64,000 nucleotides of DNA from Saprospiraceae bacterium (GTDB lineage Bacteria > Bacteroidota > Bacteroidia > Chitinophagales > Saprospiraceae), in assembly GCA_028285545.1 (NCBI GenBank), contig JANQPA010000105.1, positions 62,001-126,000 of the forward strand, read 5' to 3'. Below, piece by piece: positions 8,480 to 18,809 of this stretch. The translations under genes were made by a program, and so were the position numbers. Within the stretch, counting starts at the first letter, position 1, and every line of letters starts with the position of its first letter. A model generated the notes under the pieces. The model was not told the origin of the DNA. It was given only the letters and a program-made list of their open reading frames with translations, and searched no databases.

Positions 8480-11400
8480 CTACAATCCAATATGAACACC
8501 CAAACCAATTCCAAACCACTCATAATCCTGAGGATGATCAAGAAGGCGCACCCAATTGCCTCCCAATGAAAGTCGGAAGTTTGGTTTGAATTGATATTCA
8601 ATTCCTGCGCCTAGGTCATATCCTCCATAGGTCCCACGTGTACCTATACCGCCATAGAGGTGATAAAAACCTGGTCCTACCTCTGCAAAGAGTCTTAATT
8701 TAGGTGGAATTCGTAGATAGCCTTTAGCTTGCAAAACACCAAATGCTGCATTAAGATCGCTGTTGAAACTATAAAGACCACCAATCAGTTGCGCACTCAA
8801 ATTGTTATTAATTCGGTATTCTAAATCCAGTTTTCCAAAAATGCTTGGATCTACCAATACATCCAATGCATCTCTTGGTATTCCTACTCCCAAGTGAGCA
8901 CTTAGAAAAAAACGATTAGATCTCGAATCAGGAATTTGCCCATCAAACCATGTTTCCTCATAAAGGCCAATTTTCACGTTGGGAACCGTCCCTGCATTTG
9001 AAACGACCTCAAAGCTATAGCTACCATCACCATTATCTGTCACATTTTGAATGTTCCCATTAGAGCTTCTAATTTGCAGCAAATCCGCATAGTCGGGCCC
9101 TAAATAATTGCCAAAATCATCTTTAGGCACAAAATTCCAAGTCCAAATTATCGATTCTCCATTTAAGCGCCGATTAATAATAACATCTGAAGATTCAAAA
9201 TCAAATGATCCAAATCGAACCGTAACGGACTGTTTTTCCTCCCTTTCAAAAGGCCCGGTTAAGGGATGAGTCCCACTAACCTGATAAGTAATTGTGTAGG
9301 TCCCAGGCACATTGGTATTTTCGAAGGAAGCCCGAAACACACGGTCCGCTCCCGGGCTTAGTGTTAAAGAGGTATTGTCAGGGCGTAAGCGACTGAGAAA
9401 ATCCAGATTTTGATAAAGCCTGGCAAGTTTTTGTGCTCCCAATTTCTGATTGGGCTCAAGGGAGACTGGGGCTGTACCTGTTACGGGAATTGTACTCAAG
9501 AGTGTACCAAGTCCTTCTCTTGGCCTATCGATACTTGCAGTAACTGTTATATCCTCAATAGTTGAGAAATCGTTAATTAGAATATCCGCGCTTAATTGTA
9601 ATGGTTCTCCAACACCATACGGCCCTCCAACAGATAAATTGTAATCAATTGTTGCCTCATCAACGATCAAAGCTATTTCATAATTGGTTGCTCTTTGACT
9701 TCGCAAATTAATCTGCCATGCCCCATCAAATCTAGAATCCTGTAACAAGACAAGTCGTTCAAAGGGAAAGGAGTAAATGCGATAAAAACGACCACTGGTA
9801 ATCTCCGCAAGCCGGGTCACATTCTCATTTCCCTTAAGGATATTGATATTTACTTCATCACCGACATCATAACTAACTTTAAATACTATTTCCTGGGCAG
9901 TTGCATTGACATTAAAGACCTCTGAACGCGAACCATTTAAGGTATTCTTTCGATAAGCCATTAATTGTGGACTAAAATCTCTTAGCACATCAACCAATTC
10001 CTCCACGAAAAACCGCCTAAGATCTTCATCGGGAGCATTGGTTATTTTGGTTATCCCTTCAGTACCACTAGCAATATCCTCGAGTTGAGACTCAACTGCA
10101 GGTGTTGTTCCAACTCCTATGGTATTGATATTTATATTTAAATCGTCATCTAGATCTGTGGGAGGATTGGTTGCATTGACATTAGAGTTTGTTGAATAAA
10201 CTCCATTTTCAATAGTAAGTCCAGGAAAAACAACGCCTGGGTTTACATTTTGCATACCATCTGTGAAGAGGATCACATTCCTGGGGCGGGTAGCATCGGT
10301 AAGCGAGTTGATAGAGCGTTGTAATGCACCTCCCATAGCAGTCCATTGTGTAGAGATAGTAGTTTTACTCCTAATATCATTGATCATTTCATCCGTTTCA
10401 TCAATGACTGAGAATAATACACTCCCTTCTCCATATGAGCTAACATTGGTTTGGAAATAAACCACTCCAATCCGATCATCCGTCACTGCCAGCCCTTTCC
10501 ATAATTGCATAAAAATCTCAACGGCTTCTTTTAAAACTTCTATTTTAGGATCACAGGTGGGACAAGCATTATTGAGCATGCTACCAGAAAAATCTAAAGC
10601 TAAAATAACATCCACAGGGTCCCGCTCAGAGAAATTCCAGGTCCAGGCACCTCTCCCCATGGTGGTAGCCAATAGAATTTCGTCAGCACCGTCATACTCT
10701 AAGTCATATACTGCAGCAATAGGTAAATTAGTCCCTAGACGTGCCCAGGTGTTGAAATTAGGTCCTGGCGAAATGTAAACCCCCAAATCAGAGCCAACCG
10801 CTAAAATATCATTACTACTATTTGGAATATAAGCAATTGAACGCAAGGTACCAGGGTTGAGTGATTGTAAGTTACCTGTAATATCATCCCAGGATGAACC
10901 GGTATCGTCAGTTTCGAATACTTGATCATTATCAATCACAAAAGCAGATTGAGAATCATCTGGATCAATGGTAACACCTTGAACATTTCCTCCAGAATAA
11001 TTAGTTGAATTACTAAGTGAACCACCTGCAGTGGTACGGATCAATACATTGGTACCAGAGCCTACATAAATTATTTCAACATTATCGGAAGCACCATAAG
11101 CAATTGCATCCTGGCCAAAATTATTCACTGCACCTGCAAGACCAGGGATAGCTGTTACTGTATTACCTTGATCAAAAGATTCAAACAAACCACCCGTAGT
11201 AGATATCAAAAGACGCTGGCCGTTTTGACTGTTGAGCTTAATTGGATTTACAAAGCTAAATCCCGAAATTCCAATTCCCGTGGCAGTATTGATTAGAGTT
11301 GGGTTACTTTGACTTTGAAATTCATTGGCACTATTATAAACCCTTCTTCGAAATCTACCAAAAAATTGTGTACTAAGGTACCGAGTCGAAGTTATAGCAG

Positions 11401-12856
11401 AACTGATATCATCAACTGCTATATCACCACCATCCCCTCCTCTTCTGTTACGCCAAATATTATTGGTGGAGAAATTTTGCTCACTTACACCATTATCCTG
11501 TAGCCCAGATATGATAATATTCGAAACCGCATCCCAGGCACTACTATGAATTTCGGAAACATTAATATTTCCGTTCAATGAGGACCAGTCTCCCGAGGCA
11601 TTATTAGGAGATGATTGCCTGTAGACTCCACCATCATCTCCTTCAATCAGTTCTCCGTTGGCATCAAAATCCATGTCTCTGGAGTCAGCATGTGGCGCAC
11701 TATTACTTGAAGTACCAACATGAGTAATGGCAGTGAATTGGCTACCAGTGGCCAAAGAAGCATCCACACGAAATAATCGCCCTGTATAATTCTGGGCACC
11801 CAATGAATTAGGAAATTGTGAAACTGAAAAGTCCGTTTCGTTGGCTCCCGGTTGTCGATCCCCACCTATATAGACTACATTTGAATCGTTAGGATCAGCT
11901 GTAATTGATAAATGGATATTACCTTGTCTTCCCGGATGAATCCCCATAGTAAGTGGCCCCTCCGTAGTTTGGGGGATATCTAAAGACGTCCAGTTTGCTC
12001 CTCCATTTGATGATCGAAACAAGCTACTAAGGATACGATTCGTTACGATCGCAATAAAAATGTTATTGGCATTGCCCACAGCCAATTCTACATTTCCTGC
12101 ACCAACCAAGGCACCATCTACTGCAGCATTACTTATCTCTGTCCAAGTAGCCCCCATATTGGTACTTTGATAGATACCATTTGTTCCAGCATTGGTATAT
12201 ATGGTATTTGAAGTAGAGGGGTCCTGGACTAGATCATATGCAATTCCGGCAGGTAAACCAGTACCTGCGGCACCAGAAATTAGATTCCAGGTTGTTCCAG
12301 TATTAGTAGTTCGGTAGGTTCCATTATCTGTGGACACAACAATAGTTGCTCCCTGAGCAGCAATACCTGTGATATTTCGGTTTGACAGAGTACCAGCTGG
12401 GTCAATATTAGTCCAAGGACCAGCACCTGTAGTAGTTCGAAAAATACCGCGCGGCCCGACTCCCAATCTAAGAAATGAGCTAGTTCGGCCAAAGCCCACC
12501 ACCAAAGTTTGATTGCTGGCATCGGCTGGATCAAACTCCAAGGCACCAATTGAAGGACTCGGAAGATCAGCAGAAATAAACTCCCAGTTTGGGGTATTAG
12601 CAGTTGCATTAAGAGTACGCCAAACTCCCCCATTGACTGCCCCGATATAGAGGATATCAGCATTTGAAGGATGAGGGGTAACACAATTTACAGCGCCGAC
12701 CACTTCATTATTTGTAGGTAAATTCTCTACTTGTCCAAATTCACTTGGTCCAGGTCCCTGCTGAATCCATTGAGCCTGAGTGGTGGTGTAAATTAAACAA
12801 TGAAATAATATCATTAATAGGTATCCAAAGTTTGGAATAGGTTTTAGGTTTTCCAT
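8480..12856 (-). CDS. Surface protein: Asp-box propeller, VWA domain, Ig-like domains, outer-membrane barrel
   Basis: A 1458-residue exported protein. After a signal peptide (cleavage near TTTQAQ, about residue 29), residues 40-740 carry many repeated STNxGxTW-type Asp-box (BNR/sortilin-like) motifs of one or two beta-propellers. A von Willebrand A domain runs from about 745 to 950: DFSGS, the TAMGG threonine and FTDGM give a complete MIDAS metal site. Beta-rich, Ig-like segments follow. From about 1317 to the end there is an OmpA/porin-like beta-barrel with alternating aromatic strands. There is no T9SS sorting domain, so the barrel itself probably holds the protein in the outer membrane. 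A role in adhesion or protein binding is inferred. Confidence 0.87.
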   Translation of the reverse strand: MENLKPIPNFGYLLMILFHCLIYTTTQAQWIQQGPGPSEFGQVENLPTNNEVVGAVNCVTPHPSNADILYIGAVNGGVWRTLNATANTPNWEFISADLPSPSIGALEFDPADASNQTLVVGFGRTSSFLRLGVGPRGIFRTTTGAGPWTNIDPAGTLSNRNITGIAAQGATIVVSTDNGTYRTTNTGTTWNLISGAAGTGLPAGIAYDLVQDPSTSNTIYTNAGTNGIYQSTNMGATWTEISNAAVDGALVGAGNVELAVGNANNIFIAIVTNRILSSLFRSSNGGANWTSLDIPQTTEGPLTMGIHPGRQGNIHLSITADPNDSNVVYIGGDRQPGANETDFSVSQFPNSLGAQNYTGRLFRVDASLATGSQFTAITHVGTSSNSAPHADSRDMDFDANGELIEGDDGGVYRQSSPNNASGDWSSLNGNINVSEIHSSAWDAVSNIIISGLQDNGVSEQNFSTNNIWRNRRGGDGGDIAVDDISSAITSTRYLSTQFFGRFRRRVYNSANEFQSQSNPTLINTATGIGISGFSFVNPIKLNSQNGQRLLISTTGGLFESFDQGNTVTAIPGLAGAVNNFGQDAIAYGASDNVEIIYVGSGTNVLIRTTAGGSLSNSTNYSGGNVQGVTIDPDDSQSAFVIDNDQVFETDDTGSSWDDITGNLQSLNPGTLRSIAYIPNSSNDILAVGSDLGVYISPGPNFNTWARLGTNLPIAAVYDLEYDGADEILLATTMGRGAWTWNFSERDPVDVILALDFSGSMLNNACPTCDPKIEVLKEAVEIFMQLWKGLAVTDDRIGVVYFQTNVSSYGEGSVLFSVIDETDEMINDIRSKTTISTQWTAMGGALQRSINSLTDATRPRNVILFTDGMQNVNPGVVFPGLTIENGVYSTNSNVNATNPPTDLDDDLNININTIGVGTTPAVESQLEDIASGTEGITKITNAPDEDLRRFFVEELVDVLRDFSPQLMAYRKNTLNGSRSEVFNVNATAQEIVFKVSYDVGDEVNINILKGNENVTRLAEITSGRFYRIYSFPFERLVLLQDSRFDGAWQINLRSQRATNYEIALIVDEATIDYNLSVGGPYGVGEPLQLSADILINDFSTIEDITVTASIDRPREGLGTLLSTIPVTGTAPVSLEPNQKLGAQKLARLYQNLDFLSRLRPDNTSLTLSPGADRVFRASFENTNVPGTYTITYQVSGTHPLTGPFEREEKQSVTVRFGSFDFESSDVIINRRLNGESIIWTWNFVPKDDFGNYLGPDYADLLQIRSSNGNIQNVTDNGDGSYSFEVVSNAGTVPNVKIGLYEETWFDGQIPDSRSNRFFLSAHLGVGIPRDALDVLVDPSIFGKLDLEYRINNNLSAQLIGGLYSFNSDLNAAFGVLQAKGYLRIPPKLRLFAEVGPGFYHLYGGIGTRGTYGGYDLGAGIEYQFKPNFRLSLGGNWVRLLDHPQDYEWFGIGLGVHIGL

Positions 12857-12970
12857 TTGGAAGGTATTTAAGGTTTTAAATTGGTGTTTTTAGTAATTCA
12901 AATTAGATCAGCTCCAGCAATGAATAACATTCATTACAGAAGTCCAACAGAAAAATTTTACAAAAATTTG

Positions 12971-13915
12971 TTACGGTGGTGTCGGTCCACGATAGATGGG
13001 ATCGAAAATAGGGGTAACCCAAAGTTCTCTGCCTGATGCTAAATCAATGGCTAGCAGTTGTAAAGGGGTCTCTACAATTTCCCCATTGACAGTTCGGGTA
13101 TGTGGTCCTACTTCATAAATCAATACATTAGAAGGTGTAATATAAAATGGAGCATAACTTCGATAGTCGCGAATTTCACCGATTTTCTCTTTGCTGTCTG
13201 CTCGATACAGCTCCCATCTATAGGCATTAAAATTGGCATCATCAGCATCCTTAGTGCTAACTAAAACATGATTTTCATCTTTTGAAAGAAATTGAAAACC
13301 AGATTGCCCGGGGATACGTGTTGCTTGTGTTGGAATGATGGATTTACCAGCGAAACTAGAGGGCAATTCTTCGTTGAGAATCGCTCTTGGAGTGTTATTA
13401 CTGCTAATTTGGAAGGCTCCTTGTCGAAGCCGAGGGCTTTCATTTTCTTCGCTTTCAAAAATTCCCCTTCTGACGATTTGCTCATATTGCCAGGAGAAAT
13501 ATAGCTGTCCGTTTTGATAATATGAGGTGATTGAAAAGGCATCATTTAGCGTTTGGCCAAGATTGACCTTTATACCTTCTGGAAGTTGATAATCGATTCG
13601 ATTAGCTTGTTCTCCACTCTTACTGGCATCAAAACTAATCAATTCCATTTGATTAGAATTAGTAGAAGCACCTGATAGACAAATTAGTTGATTTTGGGCA
13701 AGGGATAAGGGTTTAGCTTGGTGATTGGTAGTCCATAGTACCTGTCCCTGGTCAAGAGAAAGGGCTTGAACCTGACGGTCAACAGTCTGAAAATAAATCA
13801 ATTGGTTTTCGGTATCAATAATAACTCCTTCTCTCAAACCAATACCATTTTGAGCATTTGAGAAAGCAAGTGCGGTAAAAAATAATAAAGCCAATAGAAA
13901 ATATTGCTTTAACAT
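12971..13915 (-). CDS. Secreted PQQ-like beta-propeller protein
   Basis: I choose the ATG at 13915 because it gives a clean signal peptide (MLKQ start, hydrophobic core, cut near SNAQ) and a 314-residue product; the ATG at 13951 adds 12 polar residues. Repeats such as QALSLDQGQVLWTT and LLAIDLASGRELWVT match the AxDxxxGxxxW pattern of PQQ-like repeats. The ligand is unknown and no PQQ-dehydrogenase catalytic residues are evident. The gene lies 114 bases upstream of the VWA surface protein on the same strand, so co-expression is possible. Confidence 0.8.
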   Translation of the reverse strand: MLKQYFLLALLFFTALAFSNAQNGIGLREGVIIDTENQLIYFQTVDRQVQALSLDQGQVLWTTNHQAKPLSLAQNQLICLSGASTNSNQMELISFDASKSGEQANRIDYQLPEGIKVNLGQTLNDAFSITSYYQNGQLYFSWQYEQIVRRGIFESEENESPRLRQGAFQISSNNTPRAILNEELPSSFAGKSIIPTQATRIPGQSGFQFLSKDENHVLVSTKDADDANFNAYRWELYRADSKEKIGEIRDYRSYAPFYITPSNVLIYEVGPHTRTVNGEIVETPLQLLAIDLASGRELWVTPIFDPIYRGPTPP

Positions 13916-14274
13916 TAATTGGTTTTGAATAAATCTAAATTGTAAATGCATTATAACTAGGATTTAGGGTTTAGGAATTTAAATCAATTTATAAAAAAAA
14001 ATAAATCGAGTCCAGTTTTTAGCAAATTCTGCCTCTGAATTTCTTCCCTTAGTCACCAAATTAAACCATGATCCTAGTGAAAAAATTAGGGTATACGCAC
14101 TTTAGCCTGTTTCCCTTAGTTGTAAATCCCATCGCATGATGAGTTAATGGTTTACAAAAGTTTGTGTTTTGGTTGCAGGTCTGTTAAAAACAATTAACAT
14201 TCTTTCTTTTTCTTATTAGCATAAATTATACTACTTTTATAAGGTCTACGTTGAAGAACCAAATAAACAACCTT
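13916..14274. other. Divergent intergenic region before padR
   Basis: It should contain the promoters of the PQQ-like gene (minus) and of the PadR/permease pair (plus). It holds copy 2 of the 24-base repeat at 14155-14178. The TATACTACTTTTATA stretch near 14227-14241 is AT-rich and partly symmetric and could be a PadR operator, but this is a guess. Confidence 0.4.
14155..14178 (+). repeat. 24-base repeat, copy 2
   Basis: Identical to 8423-8446. It lies about 100 bases upstream of the PadR gene, so here it could be part of a regulatory region, whereas copy 1 lies downstream of a gene. Confidence 0.6.
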
Positions 14275-14607
14275 ATGGAAAACAACTATTTGGGAGAATT
14301 TCAGGAAATCGTTATGCTGACTATTCTAGTTTTGGAGGATAATGCTTATGGCGTCACTATAAAGAAGGAATTAAAAAAACGATTGAATAGAGATTGCAGT
14401 AGAGGAGCTTTGCATACTGCTCTGACCAGATTGCAGAAAAAGGGTCTGATATCTTCTGAAATGGGTGGTGCTAATGCCACACGGGGAGGAAGGAGAAAGC
14501 GCTATTACACTGTGACCAACACAGGAAAACTTAGCCTGAAAGAAGCCAAAGAATCAAGAGATCAGCTGTGGAAGGCCATCCCTAATTTCTCCCTCAAAAT
14601 GGTATAG
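14275..14607 (+). CDS. PadR family transcriptional regulator
   Basis: A 110-residue winged-helix repressor. LGEFQEIVMLTILVLEDNAYG, the ALHTALTRLQKKGLI recognition region and the GRRKRYY wing are the standard PadR features. A TTG at 14251 would add eight residues, but the ATG at 14275 is the more natural start. Only five bases separate it from the permease gene. PadR regulators paired with this permease type are common in Bacteroidota and probably control the pair in response to an unknown signal. Confidence 0.92.
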   Translation: MENNYLGEFQEIVMLTILVLEDNAYGVTIKKELKKRLNRDCSRGALHTALTRLQKKGLISSEMGGANATRGGRRKRYYTVTNTGKLSLKEAKESRDQLWKAIPNFSLKMV

Positions 14608-14612
14608 GGATT

Positions 14613-17228
14613 ATGAAGAAAGTAAAGCCTCCTAAATATTTTCACCAATTTTTTAAGTGGTTCTGCCATCCTGAATTTTATGAGGAATTAGCAGGTGACC
14701 TTGAAGAAATGCTAGAGGAGGATTTTGTAGATCGGGGTTCGATATATGCTCGTTGGAAATATCGAAAAGAGGTCATAAAACTGTTTCGCCTATCTGTCCT
14801 TAAAGAAATTCGTTTTAGTTATCCAATATCAATTTCACTCGACATGTTAAAAAATTATTTAAAAATTGGTTTTCGCAACCTGAAAAGGGATAAGGTAAGT
14901 GCTTCCATTAATATTATTGGTTTGGGCCTGGGTTTTGTAAGCGCTCTTGTGATCCTTTTATACGTTCATCATGAACTGCAGGTAGATACTTCCTTTGAAA
15001 ATGGCGATAGAGTCTATCGGGTAATCAATGATGAAAGGCCACACAGAGAAACTGGTCGTCTCTTAGTAACTGTTGGCCCACCATTTGCCCCGACTTTGGC
15101 TGAAGAATTTCCTGAGGTAGAAAAAGCAGTGCGGATACGCTACACCGAGAATGTAGTGTTCAAATCTGAAGAGCAGCAATATTATGAAAATGATGTCATC
15201 TATGTTGATAAGGACTTTTTCCACCTTTTTTCCTTCCCTTTGGCTCAAGGGGATCCCGTCACGGCCTTGTCAGAGCCAAACAGTATTGTTTTGACTCCTG
15301 AAATGTCACAAAAATATTTTGGTGATGAGAGCCCCATGGGAAAAAGTATTATGATGAATGAAGAGGTTTCCTTACAAGTAACTGGCATATTAGAAGAAAG
15401 CCCAAAAAAAACACATTTAGAATTTGATTTTCTGATTTCTTTTGAAACCTTCACAGTGCCGTATGGTTATCCAGTAACACTGGAAAGTTGGGGATGGATT
15501 TCCTTCCATACCTATGTTTTATTGAACCAAGGAGTAACTCCTCAAACCGTTGACCAAAAGTTGACAGACTTTGTAAAACGTCATGTATATACCAATCGTT
15601 CGGTAAGTGCTACCTATAGTTTGCAAGCACTTTCTGACGTCTATTTCGGGTCAAAGGAAATGATGAATTCCGGGGAACATAAACATGGCAATCTTAGCTA
15701 TACTTATGGTCTTTTGGCCATTGCTTTTCTGATCCTTTTGGTAGCTGGTTTTAATTTTATGAACATCAGCACCGCTCGATCCATCAGGCGAGCCAGAGAA
15801 GTAGGGGTAAGAAAAGTCATAGGAGCCAAAAGGATTAATTTAATTACCCAGTTCACTGGTGAAGCCCTGGCCGTTTCGACGATTAGTGTTCTTTTTGCCT
15901 TACTCCTATTCGAATTATCACGAACTCCTCTATTTGAATATCTGAATTGGCAGCTCGATTTTAAATACCAGGATTATTTGATCTTGATTCCACTTTTAGT
16001 AGCAGGCACTTTTGTTTTAGGAATACTTTCAGCCATATACCCAGCCATCTTGATGTCGGGTTTTAAGCCTATTAATGTTTTGAAAGGAAAAATTAAGTCT
16101 GGTGCAACAGAGATGAACATTCGCAAAGTTTTAGTAGTCTTGCAATTTACCATAACCATTGGCTTAATCGTTTGTAGTTTATTGGTCTCTCAACAAATGG
16201 AATACATCCGAAATAAAGATCTGGGATTTGACAGGGAGCAGGTAATTTCTCTACAAATGAGGACAGATGATTTCCTGGAAAGATACCAATTAGGTAAACA
16301 ATTATTCAGCCGTCATCCGCAGGTGTTAAACATATCGGCTGGAGATGTGATTAATGGCGACTACGGCTCCGTCCCTATCACTCCTGCCGGTGCAGAAGAA
16401 GGAATTGCTATGAATTGGATGGGCGGCTATTTCGATTATTGTTCCACCTTAGGACTAGAAATTTTAGAGGGTCGGGATTTTTCTATTTCGCATCCCATTG
16501 ATACTTTAACCGGAATTATAATTAATGAGTCAGCTCAACGTGCATTAGGCTGGGATGAGGCCATAGGAAAGGAATTGCAGGTGAATTCCAATATAAATGG
16601 ACAAGTCATTGGGGTGGTGAAAGATTTTCACTTCCATTCATTACATGCCCCTATTACCCCAATGGTTATTACTGTACCCCGAACCTATATGCGAAACATA
16701 ATCTTGCGGATTAGTCCAACTAATGACATGGATAATCTTATTGCCTCACTGGAAAAGGATTGGATGCAAATCGCTCCTGACCTGCCTTTCCATTTTACTT
16801 TCCTCGACGAAGATTTAAACCGGCAATATGAGAAGGATCAGGAATTTTCACGGCTTATATCTTTTTTTGGAGGCTTGGCTATTTTTATTGCAGGGCTTGG
16901 ACTGTATGGTCTTATCGCCATCATTTCGACCTATAGAATAAAAGAAATAGGCATCCGGAAAGTCCTGGGGGCTTCTGTGATGAACATCTATCTATTACTT
17001 TCCAGAAATTTTATCATTTTAGTAATTATTGCCAACCTGATTGCCTTGCCCCTTGCCTTGTGGGTGATAAACGGTTGGTTAGAGCAGTTTTCATATCGCA
17101 CTAAGGTTCATTATTCTCTATTTGTTATCGCTATCCTAATCAGTCTGGGTATTGCTTTGGCTTCTCTAAGTTATCAGGTGATAAAAACAGCAAGGTCAAA
17201 TCCTATTAAGGCTATTAGGCATGAATGA
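14613..17228 (+). CDS. FtsX/MacB-type ABC permease with N-terminal prefix domain
   Basis: An 871-residue inner-membrane protein. Residues 1-70 form the permease prefix domain that marks PadR-linked members. A first helix (about 95-115) is followed by a MacB-like periplasmic domain, an FtsX block with helices from about 362 to 470, a second periplasmic domain, and a final FtsX block from about 750 to 860. Conserved REVGVRKVIGAK and KEIGIRKVLGAS loops contact the ATPase in this family. No ATP-binding subunit is encoded here, as is usual for these pairs, so the partner must lie elsewhere. Substrate is unknown; efflux or envelope-stress functions are typical. Confidence 0.92.
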   Translation: MKKVKPPKYFHQFFKWFCHPEFYEELAGDLEEMLEEDFVDRGSIYARWKYRKEVIKLFRLSVLKEIRFSYPISISLDMLKNYLKIGFRNLKRDKVSASINIIGLGLGFVSALVILLYVHHELQVDTSFENGDRVYRVINDERPHRETGRLLVTVGPPFAPTLAEEFPEVEKAVRIRYTENVVFKSEEQQYYENDVIYVDKDFFHLFSFPLAQGDPVTALSEPNSIVLTPEMSQKYFGDESPMGKSIMMNEEVSLQVTGILEESPKKTHLEFDFLISFETFTVPYGYPVTLESWGWISFHTYVLLNQGVTPQTVDQKLTDFVKRHVYTNRSVSATYSLQALSDVYFGSKEMMNSGEHKHGNLSYTYGLLAIAFLILLVAGFNFMNISTARSIRRAREVGVRKVIGAKRINLITQFTGEALAVSTISVLFALLLFELSRTPLFEYLNWQLDFKYQDYLILIPLLVAGTFVLGILSAIYPAILMSGFKPINVLKGKIKSGATEMNIRKVLVVLQFTITIGLIVCSLLVSQQMEYIRNKDLGFDREQVISLQMRTDDFLERYQLGKQLFSRHPQVLNISAGDVINGDYGSVPITPAGAEEGIAMNWMGGYFDYCSTLGLEILEGRDFSISHPIDTLTGIIINESAQRALGWDEAIGKELQVNSNINGQVIGVVKDFHFHSLHAPITPMVITVPRTYMRNIILRISPTNDMDNLIASLEKDWMQIAPDLPFHFTFLDEDLNRQYEKDQEFSRLISFFGGLAIFIAGLGLYGLIAIISTYRIKEIGIRKVLGASVMNIYLLLSRNFIILVIIANLIALPLALWVINGWLEQFSYRTKVHYSLFVIAILISLGIALASLSYQVIKTARSNPIKAIRHE

Positions 17229-17243
17229 TTAAGGAATGGAACT

Positions 17244-17286
17244 TTTTTATGTGGTAGTTTTTCTTTAAAAAACTACCACATAAAAA
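17244..17286. terminator. Strong hairpin, probable bidirectional terminator
   Basis: A perfect 19-base-pair stem (17244-17262 with 17268-17286) with a five-base loop lies 16 bases after the permease stop. The stem ends in A and T runs, so it would work as an intrinsic terminator read from the plus strand and resembles one on the other strand too. Confidence 0.8.
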
Positions 17287-17366
17287 TAATTTTAACTCCC
17301 TTAGTTTACGAGAACCACCTTTAGTTTGGCTTTGTTTTATATAGACAAACCAACTATTAAACAATC

Positions 17367-18674
17367 ATGAAGAATCTAGGCTTTTGGATTCCGGTCTTTC
17401 TATTTCTATTGTTGAATTGTAATCAAAGGGAAAGTCCCCCTACTCCTCTTGAAGAACTGCCTGCCATTGAGGTTCTTAATTCTCTTGATGTAAAGCTGGC
17501 TCCACTTTCTGATACAGAATTAAAGCTTTCCGCTTTCTTTTCTGATAAGGATTTTCGAAAATTGCGGATTGAATGGCAAGGACAAGCATTAGATTCTACG
17601 AGTTTTACCAAAGAAATTGTTTCTTATGAGGCAATCCTGAATTTTCCATTCAAAGAAAATACTTTTTATGATCTCGTCCTGGAAACCAGACCGGAAAGAG
17701 ACACTGTTTATCAATATCGCATTGAAGATTACCAGCATCAATTTTTATCGGCTTTTCGATATGAAGCCTTGGTAGACATTCAAATACTAACCGACTTCGA
17801 CATTAGCCCCTCCGGAAAGACCATTTACTTTTGTGATTTTGTCAATAATATTTTTATTCTGAAAAAATTGGACATTACCAGTGGTCAGGTGACCATCCTG
17901 GATGAAAATTTTGAAAATGGCAATCTGATCCGAGCCATTTCAGATGAAGAAATTCTTTATGGTGCCACAAAATTAGAAGGTCGCTCTTTACAAGGCGATT
18001 CTATGGCACTAATCCGATTAAATCCTGTTACTGGTGAAAAAGTACTCATAGAGGATGCCACTTATCGATGGCAGAGCTATTCTAGGATCATCAATGGTTA
18101 TATGCTTGTTCCTAATCCTCGCTTTAGTCCTAACATTTATAGTCTGCTGCACCTGGATTCGGGAACTAAAACCATTTTAGAAGGGAATATGGCCTATCCT
18201 TTGGATGCATACTTTAATCAGTTTTATTTGGGCAATCAAATCTTTGACTTCGAGCAAAAGATGTTTTTTGCTCCTTTATCCCTTCTTGATAACAATAGTC
18301 TCATGTACTATGATGAAGACGGGCCTTACAGTTTGGCTTTTGCATTTATTCATAATCAGTTTCAAGGGCCAACCTCTAAAATTCAGATATATAAAGAAGG
18401 AGATCTATTTTATGAAGATAATTTCCAAGATGGGCGGATCATTACTTACCCAAAACAGCCTGACCTAAGTGGTGACAAGGTACTGCTTTACCAATCCTTT
18501 GACCCCAATCAGGAAATTTTTTACGATGGGTATTATGAATTGGATCTTAGCAATAAAACGCTTCGCCTTATCCAGCATGATGATGATGTTTTTGTAAAAT
18601 ATGATTTTCAATTGGATGGTCAGATTATATCTGTTAGAGCTAATGGAATTTATTCGTTGAGAAGGTTTGAATGA
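17367..18674 (+). CDS. Lipoprotein with propeller-like repeats
   Basis: A 435-residue lipoprotein: a hydrophobic N-terminus ends in the lipobox LLNC (Cys18), followed by a polar linker. The body contains repeated strand patterns (FDISPSGKTIYFCDF, LDITSGQVTIL) like those of WD40/TolB-type propellers. No catalytic motif is visible. It is probably anchored in the outer or inner membrane facing the periplasm. A strong terminator separates it from the permease, so it is a separate unit. Function unknown. Confidence 0.78.
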   Translation: MKNLGFWIPVFLFLLLNCNQRESPPTPLEELPAIEVLNSLDVKLAPLSDTELKLSAFFSDKDFRKLRIEWQGQALDSTSFTKEIVSYEAILNFPFKENTFYDLVLETRPERDTVYQYRIEDYQHQFLSAFRYEALVDIQILTDFDISPSGKTIYFCDFVNNIFILKKLDITSGQVTILDENFENGNLIRAISDEEILYGATKLEGRSLQGDSMALIRLNPVTGEKVLIEDATYRWQSYSRIINGYMLVPNPRFSPNIYSLLHLDSGTKTILEGNMAYPLDAYFNQFYLGNQIFDFEQKMFFAPLSLLDNNSLMYYDEDGPYSLAFAFIHNQFQGPTSKIQIYKEGDLFYEDNFQDGRIITYPKQPDLSGDKVLLYQSFDPNQEIFYDGYYELDLSNKTLRLIQHDDDVFVKYDFQLDGQIISVRANGIYSLRRFE

Positions 18675-18809
18675 ATGACTTTAAAGATTCAATAGATTAT
18701 CAGAGGAAGTAGTCAGAACCAAAGTAGTTAAATACATTCTGTTTGGAAATAGAGTATTGACCTTTGTTAAGTAAATTGAATTTGGCAATGAAAAACCCCA
18801 TTGTTAATG

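Noticed and set aside
12280-12684. 134-codon minus-strand frame inside the VWA protein gene
   Set aside because: A shadow of the repeat-rich propeller coding sequence in another frame; Leu-rich with no signal or motif.
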